Assembly: GCF_001050135.1 (NCBI RefSeq)
Contig: NZ_CP012040.1
Span: 2,108,001 to 2,172,000 of the forward strand
DNA: 64,000 nucleotides
From: Cyclobacterium amurskyense
GTDB taxonomy: Bacteria; Bacteroidota; Bacteroidia; Cytophagales; Cyclobacteriaceae
Reading direction: 5' to 3'
In this document: positions 16,548-25,375 of the stretch, one piece after another
Layout: each line of letters starts with the position of its first letter
Position numbering within the stretch: the stretch's first letter is position 1
Made by a program: the position numbers and the translations under genes
Notes under the pieces: generated by a model
What the model was told of the DNA's origin: nothing
Database searches by the model: none
The model's input: only the letters and a program-made list of their open reading frames with translations

Positions 16548-16940
16548 TTACTTTTGGTTCTTCTTCTCTGAGTCTTTGAACTGTTTGGCACCAGACTTTT
16601 TTTCAAGATCTAGCCCATATTCTTCTTTGGCAATATCTACCATGATCTGGTATGCCCTGCCCTTCAAACGGCTAAGCTTCAGCTCTTCTTCAAGTTGCCT
16701 TATACGGGCTTTTAACTCACTATTGGAATCCTCTTTTATTGCCATGTTTTTTAAAATCGGAAGAGGATCTTTAGGAAGCCTTCTTTCAAGACCAGCAAAA
16801 ATCCTCATCCATTCCAAGATAGCGGATTTGCTTTTAATTCCATAAATATGCCTTGCCTGTTCTTTGCTTAAAGTACCTGAAAGTACTTCCATAACGATTT
16901 TTCTCCTTGCATCTTCGGAGAACTTTTGTAATTCACTCAT
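16548..16940 (-). CDS. IS3-family transposase OrfA (HTH protein)
   Basis: This is the 130-aa DNA-binding half of the IS transposase. A helix-turn-helix covers residues ~8-45 (EVLSGTLSKEQARHIYGIKSKSAI region). It is followed by a leucine-zipper-like coiled coil (SELKARIRQLEEELKLSRLKG) used for multimerisation with OrfB. It starts 37 bp inside the right inverted repeat and ends 2 bp before the OrfB frame opens. Confidence 0.9.
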   Translation of the reverse strand: MSELQKFSEDARRKIVMEVLSGTLSKEQARHIYGIKSKSAILEWMRIFAGLERRLPKDPLPILKNMAIKEDSNSELKARIRQLEEELKLSRLKGRAYQIMVDIAKEEYGLDLEKKSGAKQFKDSEKKNQK

Positions 16941-17001
16941 TTTGTCCGATTATAGGTTTACAATTTTTAATTAAATTGTGTCAACCTATTTCAGTACACG
17001 A

Positions 17002-17100
17002 CCTGATTTTCTTGCGATTGCAACACTTCCCGTAAACACGGGACAGGCTTCACCCCTGACTATTGTCAGGACGGAGAAATCCTATTACATAATCCGGGTT
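17002..17100 (+). repeat. right part of dispersed repeat copy R4
   Basis: This part resumes with cctgattttcttgcgattg, includes the cccgtaaacacggg and cctgactattgtcagg hairpins, and ends aatccgggtt at 17100. The last base overlaps the stop codon (reverse strand) of the HNH gene. Confidence 0.9.
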
Positions 17101-17876
17101 TAAGGAATATTGCCTAGATTTTCTTTTACTTTTTGGTATTCAGCCTTCAATTTATCCAGTTTGCTTTTTTGCTCCAAGTATTCAGACTTCAGTATCAAGC
17201 CCTTTCGTAGGTTGCTCAATAGTATGGTGTCTACATTTTCCGCATTTTTCACAGTATTGCAAGTCCTACATGAGGAGACCAAATTGGATTTCCAATCGTA
17301 TCCTCCGTTGGCCTTTTCATGGATGTGATTGAGGTAAAAATCAGGAGCCTTAAGTTCACAGAGGCAGTAGAAACATTTTTGATTGTCTCTTTTTAAGATC
17401 TCGTTTCTTTTGTTTTCATCCGTCAGAATATCCTCTTCCGAATCTCCATATATGCTTTCCTCAATGGTATCTTCAATTTTAATTAACTTTTTTATGGCTT
17501 TGATTTCAGAAGGTAATTTGACAATGTACTCATTGATTTTTCCGGGCCGTTGTAATTTTTCTAGAATACCGAATTTTACCAAGTCATTGATTCCTCGCTT
17601 TACCACATCCTTAGACATGGGGTTTCCAAAGTTGGAAAGCATGTTTTGACCTAAGGCGGATATTTTGAGCTTGATTTTTCTATTACCTATCGAGTAATAG
17701 GCCCTTTTGAAAAATAGCATGTAAAGTGCAAAAGAGCGGACTTTTAGGAACCTGGGTAAATACTTTGTTGCATAATCAAATTCCATAAGGAAATCGCGAA
17801 CTGAGATGGATTCGTATTCTGGCTCCTCGGCTTGCGTAATTATTTCTTCAGCTTTGCTTAAAATGTACTTCTTCAT
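17100..17876 (-). CDS. winged-helix / HNH nuclease-domain protein
   Basis: This is a 258-aa protein. Residues ~40-121 resemble a winged-helix or replication-initiator-like domain (segment SALGQNMLSNFGNPMSKDVV and a following wing). Residues 165-211 form a zinc-bound HNH motif with Cys168/Cys171, His184 and His186 in LNHIHE, an Asn near 198, and Cys203/Cys206. The last ~45 residues are a charged helix. The layout suggests a sequence-guided DNA nuclease, but no partner methylase or helicase is nearby. Its stop codon overlaps repeat R4. Confidence 0.78.
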   Translation of the reverse strand: MKKYILSKAEEIITQAEEPEYESISVRDFLMEFDYATKYLPRFLKVRSFALYMLFFKRAYYSIGNRKIKLKISALGQNMLSNFGNPMSKDVVKRGINDLVKFGILEKLQRPGKINEYIVKLPSEIKAIKKLIKIEDTIEESIYGDSEEDILTDENKRNEILKRDNQKCFYCLCELKAPDFYLNHIHEKANGGYDWKSNLVSSCRTCNTVKNAENVDTILLSNLRKGLILKSEYLEQKSKLDKLKAEYQKVKENLGNIP

Positions 17877-18192
17877 GTTTCAATCATTGCTAATAATTCG
17901 TTTTCGCCCAAGCTTAGCCTCTATTGTTCTAATCTTTGTGCCCAATTATCTCTTAAAAACGAAATAATTGGGCATTTATCCAAATTATTCTCATGTAATA
18001 ATTTCTTTTGTTAAGGCAAAGCAGGTGTTGGCAAGGTAAAGGCAGTAAAGCACTTACAAAGCAGGTGTTTTAAGGAAAAAACTTTTCCTAATTAGGCTTA
18101 AGGCATAGGGCTCGGAATATTGTAAAGTCTGGTCTCCCTTTGTGGACGGTTTGCGATATTTCCCCTATTTTTGATGCAAATTAGAATTGCTC
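17877..18192 (+). other. intergenic region between divergent genes
   Basis: This region holds no credible reading frame. It has a 12-bp direct repeat aaagcaggtgtt at 18018-18029 and 18058-18069. A possible rnhA promoter lies at its right end. Confidence 0.5.
18139..18173 (+). promoter_or_regulatory. possible Bacteroidota-type promoter of rnhA
   Basis: TTTG at 18139-18142 and TATTTTTG at 18166-18173 fit the Bacteroidota TTTG / TAnnTTTG pattern, but the 23-nt spacing is longer than usual. The start codon would lie ~20 nt downstream of the second box. Confidence 0.3.
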
Positions 18193-18654
18193 ATGATAAA
18201 AATATATACCGATGGTGCCAGTAAAGGCAATCCAGGAAATGGAGGCTATGGTGTGGTATTGCTCTATAAAAATTTAAGAAAGGAACTTTCCGAGGGTTTT
18301 CGCCTGACCACCAACAACAGGATGGAGCTCTTGGCAGTGATCAGAGGTTTGGAAGCATTGAAAGTAGAAGGTATACCAATTACCATCTATTCGGATAGTA
18401 AATATGTCGTTGATTCAGTGCAAAAAGGCTGGATATGGAGTTGGCAAAAGAAAGGCTTTAAGGGTAAAAAAAATATGGACCTGTGGAAAAAGTACATTCC
18501 CCTTCACATGAAATACAAACCTACTTTTCAATGGGTGAAAGGCCATGCCGGCAACCCTTTAAATGAAAGGTGTGATGAATTGGCAGTAACAGCCGCTACA
18601 GGGTATAATTTACCTGCAGATGAAGGTTATGAAGCTGAGCAAAACGCAAAATGA
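18193..18654 (+). CDS. rnhA: ribonuclease HI
   Basis: RnhA cleaves the RNA strand of RNA/DNA hybrids such as R-loops and primers. It is 153 aa with ATG 18193 as start; a TTG 6 bp upstream is possible but less likely. The catalytic carboxylates are visible as Asp7 (IYTDGASKGNPG), Glu45 (NNRMELLA), Asp68 (IYSDSKYVV) and Asp128 (NERCDELA), with His118 in VKGHAGNP. The basic WSWQKKGFKGKKN segment corresponds to the substrate-binding handle. It overlaps the following methyltransferase by four bases (ATGA). Confidence 0.96.
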   Translation: MIKIYTDGASKGNPGNGGYGVVLLYKNLRKELSEGFRLTTNNRMELLAVIRGLEALKVEGIPITIYSDSKYVVDSVQKGWIWSWQKKGFKGKKNMDLWKKYIPLHMKYKPTFQWVKGHAGNPLNERCDELAVTAATGYNLPADEGYEAEQNAK

Positions 18655-19379
18655 AACGCAGCCCAAACACCTATTTCCAGTTCAAGCAGTTTAGAGTGGA
18701 GCAGGAGCGATGTGCCATGAAAGTGAGCACCGATGCGGTAGTGCTTGGATCACTAGCAGTGGCAAAGACAATTCCTGATACTATTCTGGACATAGGCACT
18801 GGTACAGGGGTGCTGGCATTGATGATGGCGCAAAAGTACCCAGTTGCCAGCATTGATGCGGTGGAAATTGACAAGGAAGCCTTTGAACAGGCTAGGCAAA
18901 ACGTTTCCTTTAATAAGCTAGGGATTAATATCAAGGTTCACCAACAAGCCTTTCAGGAATTTGAACCAAGTAATATCGAGCAATACGATCTCATTATCAC
19001 CAATCCTCCTTATTACAGTGGTCAATTACAAAGCAGCAAACAAAACATCAATTTGGCCAGGCATGAACAGGGCCTTAACTTCACCGATTTGTGGACGGGA
19101 ATTGATCGTTTGCTGAAAACAGAAGGGGTGATATGGCTAATATTACCTCCCAATGAGATGGAGGCTTTTAAAAGTCTTGGAACAGAGAAGGGCTTTTACG
19201 CAAATACCCAAACCCTTCTTCAGGACAGAGAAACCAGTAAAGTTCACCGTGTGATCGCTTCCTTTGCTAGAATAAAGCCAGACGAACCCGAAAAATCTGC
19301 ATTGGTTATAAAAGACGCAAACAATGCCTATACCCCCGAATACATTGCTTTATTGAAAGATTATATGCTGCATTTTTAA
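18651..19379 (+). CDS. tRNA1(Val) (adenine(37)-N6)-methyltransferase, TrmN6/YfiC-like
   Basis: This is a 242-aa class-I SAM-dependent methyltransferase. The SAM-binding loop is LDIGTGTGVLALMMA (residues ~46-60), the acidic ribose-binding strand is DAVEIDKEA, and the catalytic NPPY motif lies at residues 118-121. The N-terminal FQFKQFRVEQERCAMKVSTDAVVLG is characteristic of the YfiC/TrmN6 group, which methylates A37 of tRNA-Val. Translation is coupled to rnhA by an ATGA overlap. Confidence 0.88.
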   Translation: MKRSPNTYFQFKQFRVEQERCAMKVSTDAVVLGSLAVAKTIPDTILDIGTGTGVLALMMAQKYPVASIDAVEIDKEAFEQARQNVSFNKLGINIKVHQQAFQEFEPSNIEQYDLIITNPPYYSGQLQSSKQNINLARHEQGLNFTDLWTGIDRLLKTEGVIWLILPPNEMEAFKSLGTEKGFYANTQTLLQDRETSKVHRVIASFARIKPDEPEKSALVIKDANNAYTPEYIALLKDYMLHF

Positions 19380-19394
19380 TTGCAGATTTTGGGT

Positions 19395-21599
19395 TTAATC
19401 CTCGCTAATAATTTCTATGGCTCTTTCCAGCAATTCGTCTCGGCCTGCTTTAATGCCTTCAATGGTTGGTTTTACCTCAATGTCCGGCACAATTCCGATA
19501 CGTTGTGTTTCTTCTCTATTTGGATAATATACTCCAATACCAGAAATCATTGTTTTAAGTCCACCGGGCAAAAATAATGAAGATACATTTCCATCTGCTC
19601 CTGCTGTAGTACTTCCAATAACTGTCGTATTGTCACCAGCTCGGAATGCCATGGCAGTATATTCTGCCTGACTTTGCGAAAACTCATTAATCAGTACCAC
19701 CAACTTGCCTTTGTATGATTTACCCGTGCTAGGGATTTCCAAATTTTTTGTAAATGAGAATTCACCAGGGTTATTGATATTTCCTATGGTGAATTTTACA
19801 AATGGTGTTGAAGAAGAAACAAAAAAGGAGCCTAGACTAAAGGGCACGAAAGTGGATGGGTAATTTCGAATGTCAATAATTATACCCTTGCTGTTCTTAA
19901 AATCTTTCTTGATATTTTCGATGTCTTCTTGTTTTATGGTAGCAAGTGTAACATAGCCAATGTCGTTTTCTAGTTTCCGATAAGACTTGTTATAGTTTTT
20001 TCTGAACCAGGTAAAATAATCAAGACTATCTTTTGGGTAGAGTTTAAGACTTGTCGCATTTTCTTTAGCGCCTTCGGATATGAAATCAATTTTTACTTCA
20101 TCATCATTTGAACGTAAAATATCGATTGAAATATTTCTTAATCTTGCAGCCTCATTTGAAGCAGGATAATATTTCGATTTTTCATTTACGATTTCTTTTA
20201 TAGGTCTTCCATTTATTTTGGTGATTATATCGCCAACTTTTAAACCAGTATTTTCTATATGTTCTTCATTATAAAAATCTGCGACTACTAATTTATCTTC
20301 TATAAATCTAAGGTTTACTGGAGGGAAATTTGACCCTTTCCACGCATTGATTTTATCCCCTCCTCCCCAAATATTTGCATGCGTATCCTGAATATCGCCT
20401 ATAAGTTGAAGTGCAGCCAGCTCATATTCCAATTCGTTTTCTGTATCTAAGAAAACGGGAATATATTCTTTAAGCTTTATATTCCAATCTGAATCCATTA
20501 AGTGTTTGTAGGGGAAAAAATAATTGATCATGTTCCAATACCTGAAAAGAGACAAAAGTCTAAATCCATCATCAGGATAGGGCATGTTTTCGTAAGAATT
20601 TTCATTTATAAAATCCGGGTTACCTACACTGGGAGTCATTTGTATATAATAGTGTCTGCCTTGCGAACGGTTATTGTAAACAGAGAGTAATTTATCTTTT
20701 AGCGCCGAATCTTGGTTTTGAATCCAGGTTAGATCCGGCTTGAGTATCGCATTTTCATCAGTTGGTATACAATCTGTACAGTTTGTCAATGGATTTAGTG
20801 AATCAATCCAATCGATAATAAGTTTGTTTCTGTCAGCTTCATTTTTAGCCTCGATATAAGAAGGTAAGAATCTAAATAATTCATAGTCCCAATTGTAATT
20901 CCCTTTGGCAATTTCAGGATGGTGGTATTTGAGAAAGCCCCAAACCCGACCCAATAATTCAAGGTCATCGGTTTTTTCGGCCGTCAATACAGATAAATCC
21001 AATAAGGAACCTTTGTCAAAGGCTGTATCAAGTATTGCCTTAGGCTCTTCAATTTCGGCTTCCGTTAACGTTTCAATATTTTCTCCATCGAGGGTTAAAT
21101 AAAAATCATCAAACCAGGCTTCACCTTTTCCGCTAAGAATACCTGCTACATATATAGTCTCTGATTTTTGAGGGTAATTGACTGTGATGCTGTATTTCTG
21201 CCAATCTTTAGTTCCCTTTATTTTCTGGTCATCCATATTGGCAAATGCTAAAATGCCTTCTTTGCCATCAATTCGTAGCAAGAGCCCAGCAAATCCATTT
21301 GTGACATTTTTGATTTTCATATACCCTTCAAGCCTTAAGGTTTTTCCGGAATAAATTGCAGGAATAGGATAGGCGATACATCCAAATTTTCCAGTATCAG
21401 TAGCCGTGATTTTCACAGCATTTTTCCCTGAATAAGTCAGGCTGTCTATGGATAAATTATAATCGCCCCATTTAAACCAGCCGTCTGAAAGGCTGGATTT
21501 ATCTTTTTGACTTTCAAAGTCAAAATTGAATTTGCCATCATTCTGGGCTTGACAATAGTATGCTGCCAATAAAAAAAGGAATACAATAAAGTTTTTCAT
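19395..21599 (-). CDS. S41 family (C-terminal processing type) peptidase with PDZ domain
   Basis: This is a 734-aa secreted serine protease. The signal peptide ends YYCQAQ. Residues ~25-170 form a beta-sandwich, carbohydrate-binding-like domain (GKTLRLEGYMKIKN, GEAWFDDFYL). A helical region and a PDZ-like domain follow (LKVGDIITKINGRPI near ~470). The S41 core near residues 560-720 includes KGIIIDIRNYP, the nucleophile region LINEFSQSQAEYTAMAF and GSTTAGADGN. Its substrate is unknown. It converges on trmN6 and lies downstream of the GH97 gene in the same direction, about 410 bp away. Confidence 0.88.
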   Translation of the reverse strand: MKNFIVFLFLLAAYYCQAQNDGKFNFDFESQKDKSSLSDGWFKWGDYNLSIDSLTYSGKNAVKITATDTGKFGCIAYPIPAIYSGKTLRLEGYMKIKNVTNGFAGLLLRIDGKEGILAFANMDDQKIKGTKDWQKYSITVNYPQKSETIYVAGILSGKGEAWFDDFYLTLDGENIETLTEAEIEEPKAILDTAFDKGSLLDLSVLTAEKTDDLELLGRVWGFLKYHHPEIAKGNYNWDYELFRFLPSYIEAKNEADRNKLIIDWIDSLNPLTNCTDCIPTDENAILKPDLTWIQNQDSALKDKLLSVYNNRSQGRHYYIQMTPSVGNPDFINENSYENMPYPDDGFRLLSLFRYWNMINYFFPYKHLMDSDWNIKLKEYIPVFLDTENELEYELAALQLIGDIQDTHANIWGGGDKINAWKGSNFPPVNLRFIEDKLVVADFYNEEHIENTGLKVGDIITKINGRPIKEIVNEKSKYYPASNEAARLRNISIDILRSNDDEVKIDFISEGAKENATSLKLYPKDSLDYFTWFRKNYNKSYRKLENDIGYVTLATIKQEDIENIKKDFKNSKGIIIDIRNYPSTFVPFSLGSFFVSSSTPFVKFTIGNINNPGEFSFTKNLEIPSTGKSYKGKLVVLINEFSQSQAEYTAMAFRAGDNTTVIGSTTAGADGNVSSLFLPGGLKTMISGIGVYYPNREETQRIGIVPDIEVKPTIEGIKAGRDELLERAIEIISED

Positions 21600-21884
21600 A
21601 GCTCATTTTTTTTTAACCTATCCATTGTCGTATTGGTACCTAAAGCACAATACTAAATCAGCAATGTTGAAGGCCTAGATGTTGTAAGTATTTAATCACT
21701 ACACATCTAAATTACAACTATTTTTATAATTGAAATTGAGAGGATGTAAACTTTAAAGTTTTTTAACAGAAGTTTTAGGTGTAAAAGGGGAGGTCTATCT
21801 TATCCAACTTTTATATTTTATGTAGACTGTAAGGTTTTTGCAGCCAAGGGCATGAACCATTGGATAAAATCTATAATACAACAT

Positions 21885-21933
21885 GATTTTATCAGCGTTG
21901 CTGCTTTATTTCTGCAACAATACTGATAAAATC
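21885..21933 (-). repeat. 49-bp palindromic repeat, copy P1
   Basis: The sequence folds with a perfect 11-bp outer stem gattttatcag/ctgataaaatc and an inner gttgc/gcaac. Read on the minus strand it is closely related to copies at 30317 and 58754. It lies between two minus-strand genes, 80 bp beyond the GH97 stop. The rest of 21600-22012 shows nothing I can name. Confidence 0.8.
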
Positions 21934-22012
21934 ACGATGCCAATTAGTGGCCTTTTGTTAGTTGAAAATTTCTTCGATTCTGGACTATGATAAGGCTTTA
22001 ACTACCTATTTT

Positions 22013-23914
22013 CTATTGTGCCATTTTTATAACCATAGCCATGCCCTTGTGTTTTCCCAAGTTATAATTCATCACATTCTTTGACGTTAGGGTTCTTGTC
22101 TCTAATGCTACCCTGCTGTGGGTTTTCACTTCTTCATCATCCGTGAAAATTATAGCGGTATATTCTTGATTTGGGTCTAAAAATTCGAATGAGATTTCAC
22201 TGTCTCTTTCCTGCATTCCATTAAGCGCCCCGACAAACCAGGTGTCTTCACTTCTTCTGGCGACAACTGCATATTCTCCTGGGTAGCTGGATAGCACTTT
22301 AGTGTCATCCCAAACGGTAGGCATTTGGTCGAAAAATGTCAATTCAGGCACCTCCAAGATAAAATTGGTACTGTTTCCAGCTCCTTTATGTGCTCCCGGA
22401 GAATTTTCAGGTCGGTCGTACCAATAAAGGAATTGCCAGGGGCTGTAGATCATTACTGCCTTTGCCAGTTGCGAAGCATGTGAGCCCATTTTACTGTCCA
22501 CTCTTTCTGCAAAATAGCAGTTGGTATGGTCACCGGCACCTGCCAGCATACGGGTAAACAAGGTTTTTAAAACCATGGTATTGTCAGGAGATTCCTCATC
22601 CCCGCGAATACCTTCTTGTGTCATCAGGTTTGGATAGGTGCGAGAATAGCCCGTTGGGCGGTATTCATCGTGTATGTCTATCATAAGACCATGGTCTGCG
22701 GCCTTTCGTACCGCCTCATGTAACCAGCTGGTCCATTCCTGTGGACCTACATTAACAAAGCCATATTTGATACCTTTTACTCCCCATGATTTTAATAATG
22801 GCAATACTTCATCCAGTTGTTTTTCTAAAGCTCTTCGGTTGACATACAAAATCACCCCTATTCCTTTGCTTTCTGCATATTTGATTACCTGCTTGAGGTC
22901 CAGAGGGCCTTTGGAGCGGTTTGGATCTACTGTAATGGTGGTAGCATCCGAAGCGTCATCGTATTCATTACCATACCATCCGGCATCAAATTCAATGTAT
23001 TGTAAATTGTGTTTAACAGCAAAATCTACACAGGCAATCCCCCCATCTGTGGTGAGCGTAACTTCACGAATAACCTTTCCGGGTTTTATCCAATCTGAGT
23101 TTTTTATGGCATTTGGAGCATTGAGGTTCAATAGTAGGTAATTGTTTTCCAGTAATTCACCCGTTGAATTTCCTGCCATGATTGTTCTCCAAGGGCTTGT
23201 AAAAGGCCCATCAAAAACCACTTTGCTGTCAAGACTGGCAACCAGGGTAGTGGATTTTTCATCGGCCAATGCAAATTTCATTCTTGCAAAATCAACTAAA
23301 GCAGCTTCTCCAAGGGCTACAAATAAAGAATCGCTCAGCTCTGCCAATAATGGGCGTTCAACAATCTTGTTGCTTATTTCCGCTAACTTTGTTTTGTTAA
23401 TCGCGCCTTGTGCCTGCTCGGAAACCCATACTTCTGAGTTGGCAGGTAAGGTGAATTCGGTTAGTTCAGCATCAATGGTAAGCTGTCCTGCATTTTCAAA
23501 TGCATACTGAAAGGCAAGCCCTTCATTGTATGCCCTTATGTTGAGTTGGAAGAGAGGCATTTTTTGGTCCTTTGAACTAAAGGTAACAATGGACTGATGG
23601 TATTGCTCTGGATAAAGGTTTCTTTCACCATAAACAGGCTTCCAATCTGTTGCTACTTTACTTTCTTTAACCTCTTTTATTTCAAGGTTTTGGGTGGTGT
23701 TGCTTGTGTCAGAAAGCTCAAATCCAAGTATAGACTTTCCTATGATCTCTTTATCATCAAAAAATGCGCGATAATATAGCTGTGAATCTTCAGTCAGTAA
23801 TTCAAACCTAAATTTTCCATTAGGGCTGCTTACATGAACATCATTGGCGCTGGTGCAGGATTGAAATACAAGCGCTAAAACAAAAATCCCAAGAGATCTA
23901 AAAATATTTTTCAT
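22013..23914 (-). CDS. glycoside hydrolase family 97 lipoprotein
   Basis: This is a 633-aa GH97 enzyme with a lipoprotein signal (FQSC, Cys20), so it is periplasmic or surface anchored. The N-terminal beta-sandwich opens HVSSPNGKFRFELL. The catalytic TIM barrel (~280-530) includes YIEFDAGWYG, then GIKYGFVNVG, IDIHDEYRPTGYSRTYPN and TQEGIRGDEE, and a C-terminal beta domain follows. The family covers alpha-glucosidases and alpha-galactosidases. Gly385 stands where retaining members carry the Asp nucleophile, which favours the inverting alpha-glucosidase branch. No polysaccharide locus surrounds it. Confidence 0.93.
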   Translation of the reverse strand: MKNIFRSLGIFVLALVFQSCTSANDVHVSSPNGKFRFELLTEDSQLYYRAFFDDKEIIGKSILGFELSDTSNTTQNLEIKEVKESKVATDWKPVYGERNLYPEQYHQSIVTFSSKDQKMPLFQLNIRAYNEGLAFQYAFENAGQLTIDAELTEFTLPANSEVWVSEQAQGAINKTKLAEISNKIVERPLLAELSDSLFVALGEAALVDFARMKFALADEKSTTLVASLDSKVVFDGPFTSPWRTIMAGNSTGELLENNYLLLNLNAPNAIKNSDWIKPGKVIREVTLTTDGGIACVDFAVKHNLQYIEFDAGWYGNEYDDASDATTITVDPNRSKGPLDLKQVIKYAESKGIGVILYVNRRALEKQLDEVLPLLKSWGVKGIKYGFVNVGPQEWTSWLHEAVRKAADHGLMIDIHDEYRPTGYSRTYPNLMTQEGIRGDEESPDNTMVLKTLFTRMLAGAGDHTNCYFAERVDSKMGSHASQLAKAVMIYSPWQFLYWYDRPENSPGAHKGAGNSTNFILEVPELTFFDQMPTVWDDTKVLSSYPGEYAVVARRSEDTWFVGALNGMQERDSEISFEFLDPNQEYTAIIFTDDEEVKTHSRVALETRTLTSKNVMNYNLGKHKGMAMVIKMAQ

Positions 23915-24001
23915 TTAAAAGGTAAGGTTTATTGATATGAATATTTTCTGTCAGACAATACAGAATAAAATTTCGATGTTAACTTTTCAGTTTTCGAGCA
24001 A

Positions 24002-24904
24002 TCATTCCCATTTTACATACTTCCGCCAATTGTGTTGTTCTTTAAAGCCAAGTACTTCACGTATTTTTTTATTTGAAAACAAAGCTTCATGTTCTTCCAA
24101 TTCACGGGTAATCGGCACACCGGGGAAAAATTGTTCTGCCAATTCTTTGCTAGGAATAATAGCACCATTGTGATCATTTCCCGCGTTGAATACCTGGTAA
24201 CCAAGTCCGTCTTTTTGCAAACACAAGTCTACAATCTGTCCAAGGTCTCGCGCGTCGATATAACAGAAAGCATTTCTTCTGCGCACTTCAGGGTTTTTGA
24301 AATAATGGGGAAAGAGTTCAGCATATTCGTGGGGCTCAATCACATTTCCTATACGCAAGGCATATATATCAAAGCCTGATCTACGCTGAAAACTGCGGGC
24401 AGTTTTTTCATTGACTACTTTTGATAAGCCATAACTGTCCATGGGGTCTACATCATAACCCTCTTCTAAAGGTAAAGAATTAGGATCAGTTGGGCCATCA
24501 GAAAAACAGACACCATAGGTGGTTTCCGAAGAAGCGATGATGATTTTCTTAATGCCAAGTTTGACCGCTGCTTCTATTACATTGTAGGTACCCATGGTAT
24601 TGACACGAAAAGTTTCATTGTCAGGGTTGATCAGAATTCTGGGAACGGCAGCAAAATGCACCACTGCATCAAATTTTGGTACCCCATTTCCAGGCTCTAA
24701 TTCATCTAAAGCGGCGTAGGAACTCATGGCATTGAACATTTGCCCAGAGTCTGTTATATCAGCTATCAAATTGTCAACCCCAGGATGATCCAAAGGTTTC
24801 AGGTCTACATTCATCACCCTATGTCCATGGGCGAGCAGATAAGGGACCACATGTTTACCTGCTTTTCCCGATCCACCAGTAAAAAGAATTCGTTTTTTAG
24901 TCAT
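24002..24904 (-). CDS. NAD-dependent epimerase/dehydratase (extended SDR)
   Basis: This is a 300-aa extended short-chain dehydrogenase/reductase. The Rossmann nucleotide-binding motif is FTGGSGKAGKHV at residues ~8-19. The catalytic YxxxK lies in SYGLSKVVNE, with a Ser-rich strand IIASSETTYG before it. The adenine-binding Asp is in VMNVDLKP. Sugar-nucleotide epimerases and uronate or hexose dehydrogenases share this layout; the exact substrate is open. It lies 87 bp upstream of the GH97 gene on the same strand, so sugar metabolism is a reasonable guess. Confidence 0.8.
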   Translation of the reverse strand: MTKKRILFTGGSGKAGKHVVPYLLAHGHRVMNVDLKPLDHPGVDNLIADITDSGQMFNAMSSYAALDELEPGNGVPKFDAVVHFAAVPRILINPDNETFRVNTMGTYNVIEAAVKLGIKKIIIASSETTYGVCFSDGPTDPNSLPLEEGYDVDPMDSYGLSKVVNEKTARSFQRRSGFDIYALRIGNVIEPHEYAELFPHYFKNPEVRRRNAFCYIDARDLGQIVDLCLQKDGLGYQVFNAGNDHNGAIIPSKELAEQFFPGVPITRELEEHEALFSNKKIREVLGFKEQHNWRKYVKWE

Positions 24905-24960
24905 GTTTAGTGAGTATTACTTGAATAGGCTTTCGTTTAACGGTTTGGCTAAACTGGGTT

Positions 24961-25362
24961 TTATTGCAGTTTAGCTTTTTTTATTTCTTTCAAACAATCT
25001 TTAAGTTCATCTTTTTCTTGATCGCAATCTGAATTTTCAATTCTTTTATTGATGAATTCTTCTACACCACTACAATTCAGATTTGCAAGGTTAGCAGAGT
25101 TCCATTCAATTGAGTCCTTACAATTGGGATCATAATTTGATCTAATCCAGCTCAATATTCTTTGGCTAGATTCAACATTAAGTCCTTGCTCGTTATAGCC
25201 CTGATAGGAGATTAAGTTATTAATTTCTGCCGCACCTTGTGATTTAGAAATTGTATTATCATTTTCTAATAAATTAATTAGTTGAATTAAATAATGATTC
25301 ACTTCTTTAATATCAAGAACAGAAGGAAGTAATTCTATGTCTGTCAATTTTTTTAGTCTCAT
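24961..25362 (-). CDS. small protein of unknown function
   Basis: This is a ~133-aa soluble, mostly helical, acidic protein. It has four Cys in the C-terminal half (DPNCKDS, NLNCSGVEE, DCDQEK, KDCLKEI), enough for two disulfides, but no signal peptide is seen. The start at ATG 25362 is preferred, 13 bp after the sdaA stop; a TTG at 25389 would overlap sdaA. Co-transcription with sdaA is likely. I do not recognise the family. Confidence 0.55.
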   Translation of the reverse strand: MRLKKLTDIELLPSVLDIKEVNHYLIQLINLLENDNTISKSQGAAEINNLISYQGYNEQGLNVESSQRILSWIRSNYDPNCKDSIEWNSANLANLNCSGVEEFINKRIENSDCDQEKDELKDCLKEIKKAKLQ

Positions 25363-25375
25363 TTTCCAATTGCTA

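Larger units (their letters stand above)
15477..17001 (-). mobile_element. IS3-family (IS150-like) insertion sequence
   Basis: This is a complete element of ~1.5 kb with two minus-strand genes (orfA, orfB) and imperfect 24-bp terminal inverted repeats at 15477-15500 and 16978-17001. They share cctgaaa/actgaaa-type cores and an identical inner ggttgacac. The sequence cctgat flanks both ends (15470-15475 and 17002-17007) and is single in the uninterrupted repeat copies, so it is the likely target duplication; the exact outermost base is uncertain by one. The host site is the middle of repeat R4. Confidence 0.93.

Noticed and set aside
20600..20625. aaatccgggtta inside the S41 peptidase gene as another repeat end
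   Set aside because: Only about ten bases match, within a well-conserved coding frame; no other part of the repeat is present.
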